From contig NC_091292.1 of the NCBI RefSeq assembly GCF_038502225.1, positions 104,022,954-104,086,953 on the forward strand: DNA of 64,000 nucleotides, read 5' to 3'. The notes below the pieces were generated by a model, which saw nothing but the letters and a program-made list of their open reading frames with translations, did not search any database and was not told the DNA's origin. Made by a program: the position numbers and the translations under genes. This DNA comes from Cherax quadricarinatus (lineage: Eukaryota > Arthropoda > Malacostraca > Decapoda > Parastacidae). This document shows positions 60,000 to 64,000 of the stretch, piece after piece (the stretch's first letter is position 1; every line of letters begins with the position of its first letter).

Positions 60000-62065
60000 C
60001 ACATCTTACACACCAACAAACACCACACACACACGTCACATCTTAACACACCAACAAACACTACGCACACGTCACATCTTTACACACCAACAAACACTAC
60101 GCACACGTCACATCTTACACACCAACAAACACCACACACACGTCACATCTTAACACACCAACAAACACTATACACACGTCACATCTTTACACACCAACAA
60201 ACACTACGCACACGTCACATCTTAACACACCAACAAACACTACACACACGTCACATCTTAATACACCAACAAACACTACACGCACGTCACATCTTACACA
60301 CCAACACTACACATACGTCACATCTTACACACCAACAAACACCACAAACACGTCACATCTTACACACCAACACTACACATACGTCACATATTACACACCA
60401 ACAAACCCCACACACACGTCACATCTTACACACCAACAAACCCCACACACATGTCACATCTTACACACACGTCACATCTTACACACCAACAAACACTACA
60501 CACACGTCACATCTTACACACCAACAAACAATACACACTCGTCACATCTTAACACACCAACAAACACTACACACACGTCACATCTTACATATCAACAAAC
60601 ACTACACACACGTCACATCTTACATACCAACAAACACTACACACACGTCACATCTTAACACACCAACAAACACTACACACACGTCACATCCTACACACTA
60701 ACAAAGCCCACACACACGTCACATTTTAACACACCAACAAACACTACACACGCGTCACATCTTACACACCAACAAACACTACACATACGTCACATCTTAC
60801 ACACCAACAAACACTACACACACGTCACATCTTACACACCAACAAATACTACACACACGTCACATCTTACATACCAACAAACACTAAACACACATCACAG
60901 CTTAACACACCAACAAACACTACACACGCGTCACATCTTAACACACCAACACTACACATGCGTCACACCCTACACACTAACAAACACAATACACACGTCA
61001 CATCTTACACACCAACAAACACTACACACACGTCACATCTTACATACCAACAAACACTACACACACATCACAGCTTAACACACCAACAAACACAACACAC
61101 GCGTCACATCTTAACACACCAACACTACACATACGTCACATCTTACACACCAACAAACACAATACACACGTCACATCTTACACACCAACACTACACACAC
61201 GTCACATCTTACACACCAACAAACACTACACACGTCACATCTTACACACCAACAAACACTACACACACGTCACATCTTAACACACCAACAAACACTACAC
61301 GCACGTCACATCCTACACACTAACAAACACTACACACACGTCACATCTTACACACCAACAAACACTACACACGTCACATCTTACACACCAACAAACACTA
61401 CACACACGTCACATCTTACACACCAACAAACACAATACACACGTCATATCTTACACACCAACAAACACTACACACACGTCACATCTTAACACACCAACCA
61501 ACACTACACACACGTCACATCCTACACACCAACGAACACTACACGCACGTCACATCCTACACACTAACAAACACTACACACACGTCACATCTTACACACC
61601 AACAAACACTACACACGTCACATCTTACACACCAACAAACACTACACACACGTCACATCTTACACACCAACAAACACAATACACACGTCACATCTTACAC
61701 ACCAACAAACACTACACACACGTCACATCTTACACACCAACAAACACTACACACACGTCACATCTTACACACCAACAAACACTACACACACGTCACATCT
61801 TACACACCAACAAACACTACACACACGTCACATCTTACACACCAACAAACACTACACACACGTCACATCTTACACACCAACAAACACTACACACACGTCA
61901 CATCTTACACACCAACAAACACAATACACACGTCATATCTTACACACCAACAAACACTACACACACGTCACATCTTAACACACCAACAAACACTACACAC
62001 ACGTCACATCCTACACACCAACGAACACTACACGCACGTCACATCCTACACACTAACAAACACCA
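60000..62065. repeat. Satellite, 35-bp unit, about 58 copies
   Basis: The unit is CACGTCACATCTTACACACC plus AACAAACACTACACA. Some units are shortened by loss of AACAAAC, others gain AACACACC. A block of about 14 units is repeated: GTCATATC at 61442 and 61931, and AACGAACACT at 61531 and 62020, both 489 apart. The short frame at 60958-61323 is spurious. Confidence 0.97.
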
Positions 62066-62234
62066 CAATACCAACACACCACCACCACCAAACTACCACA
62101 ACATGGTAAACCAATTTATCTTAAAAAATGAATATTAGTTTGCTTGAATCTGGGAAATTTAATCCTGAATACAAACAGAGCGCGCGGAACACTGCCCGGG
62201 AAAATACATTACAAAGATTTGGTTGTGGAGTTTA

Positions 62235-62870
62235 GCTCCCCAACCATGCTCTTCTGCTCCCCTCCCCAACCATGCTCCTCTGCTCCCCTCCCCAACCATG
62301 CTCCTCTGCTCCTCTCCCCAATCATGCTCCTCTGCTCCCCTCCCCAACCATGCTCCTCTGCTCCCCTCCCCAACCATGCTCCTCTGCTCCCCTCCCTAAC
62401 CATGCTCCTCTGCTCCCCTAACAATGCTCCTTTGTTCCCCTCCCTAACCATCCTTCTCTGCTCCCCTCCCTAACCATCCTCCTCTGCTCCCCTCCCTAAC
62501 CATGCTCCTCTGCTCCCCTCCCTAACCATGCTCCTCTGCTCCCCTCCTTAACAATGCTCCTTTGTTCCCCTCCCTAACCATCCTCCTCTGCTCCCCTTCC
62601 TAACCATCCTCCTCTGCTCCCCTCCCTAACCATGCTCCTCTGCTCCTCAACTATGCTTCTCTATCCCCCTCCCCAACCATGCTCTTCTACTCCCCTCTCC
62701 AACCATGCTTCTCTATCCCCCTCGCCAACCATGCTCTTCTACTCCCCTCTCCAACCATGCTCCTCTACTCCCTAACCTTGCTCCTCTACTCCCCTCCCCA
62801 ACCATGCTTCTCCACTCCCCTACCCAACCATGTTCCCCCACTTTCCTCCCCAACCATGCTTCTCCCACCC
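62235..62870. repeat. Minisatellite, 27-bp unit, about 23 copies
   Basis: The unit is CAACCATGCTCCTCTGCTCC plus CCTCCC, with a diverged right half (CTTCTCTATCCCCC, CTCTTCTACTCCCC). Confidence 0.95.
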
Positions 62871-63014
62871 TGGCAGACTTGTGATCAGCATTAAGTAATC
62901 TTCAACCATGTAGTCCGCCTGGAGGATAGTCATATTTGTTGACTGCCTGATCAACCAGACTGTTGTTACGTTTACCAGCTCTACCCGGGTTTGACGAAAT
63001 ATTTCGGTAAATCT

Positions 63015-63225
63015 GCACCTTAATTATAAGGAACGTTTGAAATCCCTTGACCCGTACGAGAAGGATGCATCATAATTTACACCTGGAAAATCTCAGAAAG
63101 AATGGTCCCAAATCTGCATACAGAAATCACTCCTTACGAAAGAAAAAGTCTCGGCAAACAGTGCAACATATCCCTAATGAAAAGCAAGAGTGCCGTGAGT
63201 ACACTAAGAGACAACACCAGAAGTG
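63015..63225 (+). pseudogene. LINE C-terminal tail fragment, third copy
   Basis: YKERLKSLDPYEKDAS is followed, after a frame change, by the NLHTEITPYERK segment and KSKSAVSTLRDNTRS, all matching the copy at 3-455 up to the AACACC-AAGTGTC block, where it breaks off. A dispersed fragment (ACTGCCTGATCAACCAGACT) lies just upstream at about 62940. It is inactive. Confidence 0.7.
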
Positions 63226-63344
63226 TCACACCATCACTCTGGTTCTCCATCACACCATCCCTCTGGTTCTTTGCCTCTCCACCAAACTCGCATCATGGCT
63301 TACACCCACTTTACTTTTCTAAGTTCTCTCCCTTCCCCTCCCTC

Positions 63345-63590
63345 TTAAGCTGCTCTATACCGCTCCCTCCCTCCTTCTCAAGCTGCTCTATACTGCTACC
63401 TCTCAAGCTGCTCTATGCTGCTCCCTCTCAAGCTGATCTATACTGCTCCCCCTCAAGCTGCCCTAACCCGCTCCCTATCACGCTGCTCTATACTGCTACC
63501 TCTCAAGCTGCTCTATACTGCTACCTCTCAAGCTGCTCTATACTGCTCCCTCTCAAGCTGTTCTATACTGCTCCCTCTCTCCCTGACTCT
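63345..63590. repeat. Minisatellite, 25-bp unit, about 9 copies
   Basis: The unit is TCAAGCTGCTCTATACTGCT plus ACCTC or CCCTC. Confidence 0.9.
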
Positions 63591-64000
63591 GGTTAATACA
63601 GACAGGTTGAGTGCACACAGCGGCCTCAAAGGCAACTGTTTGCTTACTGCCGAGGGCAAGTCTCCTTCAATACTGGCAGTCAGTGGCACTACCTCACACT
63701 GGCAGTCAGTGGCACTACCTCACACTAGTGCTCAATGGCACTACCTTATACTGGCACTCAGTTTCACCTCACACTGACATCGACACCACTAGCAACGCCA
63801 TCACTAACACCACTACCTGACATAACGGAAGACACTGGTCCGCTTCTCATGCGTCAAACAAGTGTACTCACCCATAGTGTACACATGACCTATACTTGTG
63901 CACTGCACACACATACGCACTCCAACACGCACACACACACCAGCAAGCACTCCAATACATACATACACACACACACCACAACATGGACACGCACACCAGC
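63591..64000. other. Unassigned, with small repeats and CA-rich end
   Basis: 63675-63760 repeats CTGGCAGTCAGTGGCACTAC. 63895-64000 is CA-rich (ACACACACACCAGCAAGCAC). No gene is seen. Confidence 0.5.

Noticed and set aside
63862..63890. TGTACTCACCCATAG resembling the LINE 3' terminus
   Set aside because: Only about ten bases match and no LINE 3' untranslated sequence follows.

Overview
The window looks like non-coding, repeat-saturated chromosomal DNA from an arthropod, most likely a decapod crustacean. This is inferred from several interspersed families that I recall from decapod genomes: a LINE whose 3' end reads GGTGAGTAC(AC)n, a SINE carrying the B box GGTTCGATTCC, and a palindromic AT-rich element ending in GTCGTGCCGAATAGG. 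No intact host gene is recognised. Roughly 24 of 64 kb is tandem repeat, and most of the rest is transposon debris or AT-rich sequence without a signal.

Layout. 1-860 holds two C-terminal fragments of a LINE reverse transcriptase. 861-11480 is a near-continuous series of unrelated minisatellites with units of 36, 11, 31, 26, 32, 23, 30, 27 and 35 bp, plus trinucleotide tracts. 11.5-19.4 kb is AT-rich and mostly unassigned. It carries microsatellites, an AT-rich palindromic element, a Penelope-like terminal remnant with a hammerhead-like fold, a possible decayed coding stretch on the minus strand (14.5-15.35 kb) and a tRNA-derived SINE. 19441-29553 is a 10.1 kb satellite of about 335 copies of a 30-bp unit with 2.7/2.1 kb higher-order duplications. 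29.9-35 kb holds LINE relics, including three copies of one LINE stacked head to tail and separated by (TG)n tracts. 36.7-40 kb holds small arrays and a different 5'-truncated LINE with a complete reverse transcriptase broken by one stop. 42.4-44.3 kb is a 45-bp array ending at a CAGGG-terminated MITE. 47-53 kb holds another truncated LINE copy, AT microsatellites, palindromic elements, a Penelope-like element remnant (GIY-YIG endonuclease end, inverted terminal arms, hammerhead-like motifs) and an unrecognised 89-residue open frame. 53284-57443 is the most complete LINE, with ORF1, an AP endonuclease and a reverse transcriptase broken only by small frame changes. 58-64 kb is LINE debris plus 35-, 27- and 25-bp arrays.

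The only biochemistry that can be read is that of retroelements: target nicking by AP-type or GIY-YIG endonucleases, reverse transcription, and possible RNA self-processing by hammerhead motifs. The very long open frames over satellites are not genes. The most interesting signals are the LINE family whose junctions lie in (TG)n tracts, the Penelope-like remnant with paired hammerhead-like motifs, and the nested duplications in the 30-bp satellite. All function calls rest on reading motifs by eye; no searches were run.
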